Shown: one piece after another, positions 63,401 to 64,000 of the stretch
How the letters are laid out: every line of letters starts with the position of its first letter
How positions within the stretch are numbered: the stretch's first letter is position 1
Assembly (NCBI GenBank): GCA_033391075.1
Contig: JAWPMV010000001.1
Location: 248,001-312,000 of the forward strand
Source: Bacteroidia bacterium
GTDB lineage: Bacteria > Bacteroidota > Bacteroidia > J057
Direction: 5' to 3'
Length of the DNA: 64,000 nt
The notes under the pieces: model-generated
The model's database searches: none
Told to the model about the DNA's origin: nothing
Seen by the model: the letters and a program-made list of their open reading frames with translations, nothing else
Position numbers and translations under genes: made by a program

Positions 63401-63439
63401 ATAAAAAAAACTTGCGCATCCGAAAATGCACAAGTTTTT
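63401..63439 (-). terminator. Rho-independent terminator after DUF1573 gene
   Basis: AAAAACTTGCGCAT pairs with ATGCACAAGTTTTT at 13 of 14 positions around a six-base loop. On the minus strand it is followed by a T-run. It lies 19 bases after the stop codon at 63458. Confidence 0.85.
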
Positions 63440-63457
63440 ATATGTTTTTACTTAATA

Positions 63458-63952
63458 CTACTGAGCAGTATTAACTTCACCTTTCAGTCTCAGGTTAATG
63501 GGCTGAAACTCGTCTCCGAAGCGAACAGTGATAGACTTGCTGAATACTCCAGGGCTAGCAGCATTGTAAGTAGCTTCTACAAAACCTTTTTGTCCAGGAA
63601 GAACAGATCCAGTTGTGTAGTTAGCGGCAGTACAACCACAGCTAGGCTTAACATTAGATATTGTCAAAGGAGTATCTCCGTTGTTTGTGAACTCAAAGCG
63701 GTGAGTTGCAGGTACTGACTGAGGAATTTGTCCAAAGTCATGCAAGTCTCCATCAGCTTCCCAGCTAACTGCAGGAGCAGCAGCGGTAGCAGGAGGAGTT
63801 ACAGGTGCTGCATTTACAGGTGCAGGAGGAGTTGCAGTTGTATTTGTGCTGGTAGCCGCCACAGTGGAAGATGTATCAGCAGCTTTTTCCTGCGTACAAG
63901 CAGAGAAAAGAACAAAGCTTGCAAGAGTGATTAAAACAATGAGATTTCGCAT
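63458..63952 (-). CDS. DUF1573-domain lipoprotein
   Basis: The ATG at 63952 gives MRNLIVLITLASFVLFSAC, a lipoprotein signal with the Cys at 19, and 164 residues; an earlier ATG at 63964 adds four residues without benefit. A Thr/Ala/Pro-rich linker (residues 28-65) follows. The DUF1573 domain has HDFGQIPQSVPATHRFEFTN, LTISNVKPSCGCTAANY and GFVEATYNAASPG, an immunoglobulin-like fold common in Bacteroidota envelopes. The CGC motif is conserved in the family and may bind metal or form a disulphide. Role unknown. Upstream sequence runs off the window. Confidence 0.88.
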   Translation of the reverse strand: MRNLIVLITLASFVLFSACTQEKAADTSSTVAATSTNTTATPPAPVNAAPVTPPATAAAPAVSWEADGDLHDFGQIPQSVPATHRFEFTNNGDTPLTISNVKPSCGCTAANYTTGSVLPGQKGFVEATYNAASPGVFSKSITVRFGDEFQPINLRLKGEVNTAQ

Positions 63953-64000
63953 AAGAATTAACATTAAAGCTCGATTTCTAAATTTCTAATTTAAATGAAT

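Overview
The window reads as chromosome of a Bacteroidota bacterium, most likely a marine or aquatic Saprospiria/Lewinella-type organism. This placement is inferred from gene content: type IX secretion (T9SS) C-terminal sorting domains, Asp-rich thrombospondin type 3 repeats, an S46 dipeptidyl-peptidase, a two-component propeller sensor kinase, a monomeric isocitrate dehydrogenase, DUF1080 and DUF1573 proteins, and -7 promoter motifs of the TAnnTTTG kind. No rRNA, tRNA, CRISPR array, prophage or insertion sequence was seen.

Layout. Bases 2-655 hold the end of an aldehyde dehydrogenase. Bases 742-7240 hold four minus-strand secreted proteins with tail-fibre-like or repeat-rich sequence, one carrying seven 60-residue repeats. 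Bases 7526-14132 form a seven-gene minus-strand cluster that looks like a carbohydrate utilisation operon: TIM-barrel isomerase, Gfo/Idh/MocA dehydrogenase, SDR, ROK kinase, SIS isomerase, stand-alone MetE-type methyltransferase and UlaG-like hydrolase. A DUF6940 gene follows. A propeller sensor kinase and NarL-type regulator (14894-18821) precede three exported proteins, the last an M43 metalloprotease. Bases 22434-32016 carry three giant minus-strand surface proteins built from TSP3 repeats and T9SS sorting domains; a tandem DUF1080 sugar hydrolase lies beside them.

The second half is mostly housekeeping: hsp20-dnaK, an SDR, an outer-membrane barrel, a double VOC protein, a BASS transporter overlapping a PlsC-like acyltransferase, a DUF5684 membrane protein, a GIY-YIG gene between inverted hairpins, an OmpA protein, an M1-type peptidase lacking its zinc site, a flippase, pdxH, cutA, a GNAT, the S46 peptidase, icd, a DUF5684-signal peptidase fusion, a TolB-like propeller, an M23 peptidase, an M49-like lipoprotein, an acyl-CoA carboxylase beta subunit, rluB overlapping scpB, and a DUF1573 lipoprotein.

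The most unusual signal is not a gene. Ten intergenic sites carry arrays of an octanucleotide, GTGTTNNN, in exact 8-base register with variable NNN. They obey a polarity rule: read on the strand of the adjacent gene, GTGTT arrays follow stop codons (4-13 bases away in every case seen), while the complementary AACAC form precedes start codons. Where both forms share one gap they can fold into long imperfect hairpins. Several other palindromic families (GCGAAGCAATC, CCCGG, GTCATCCTGAG) also sit between genes.
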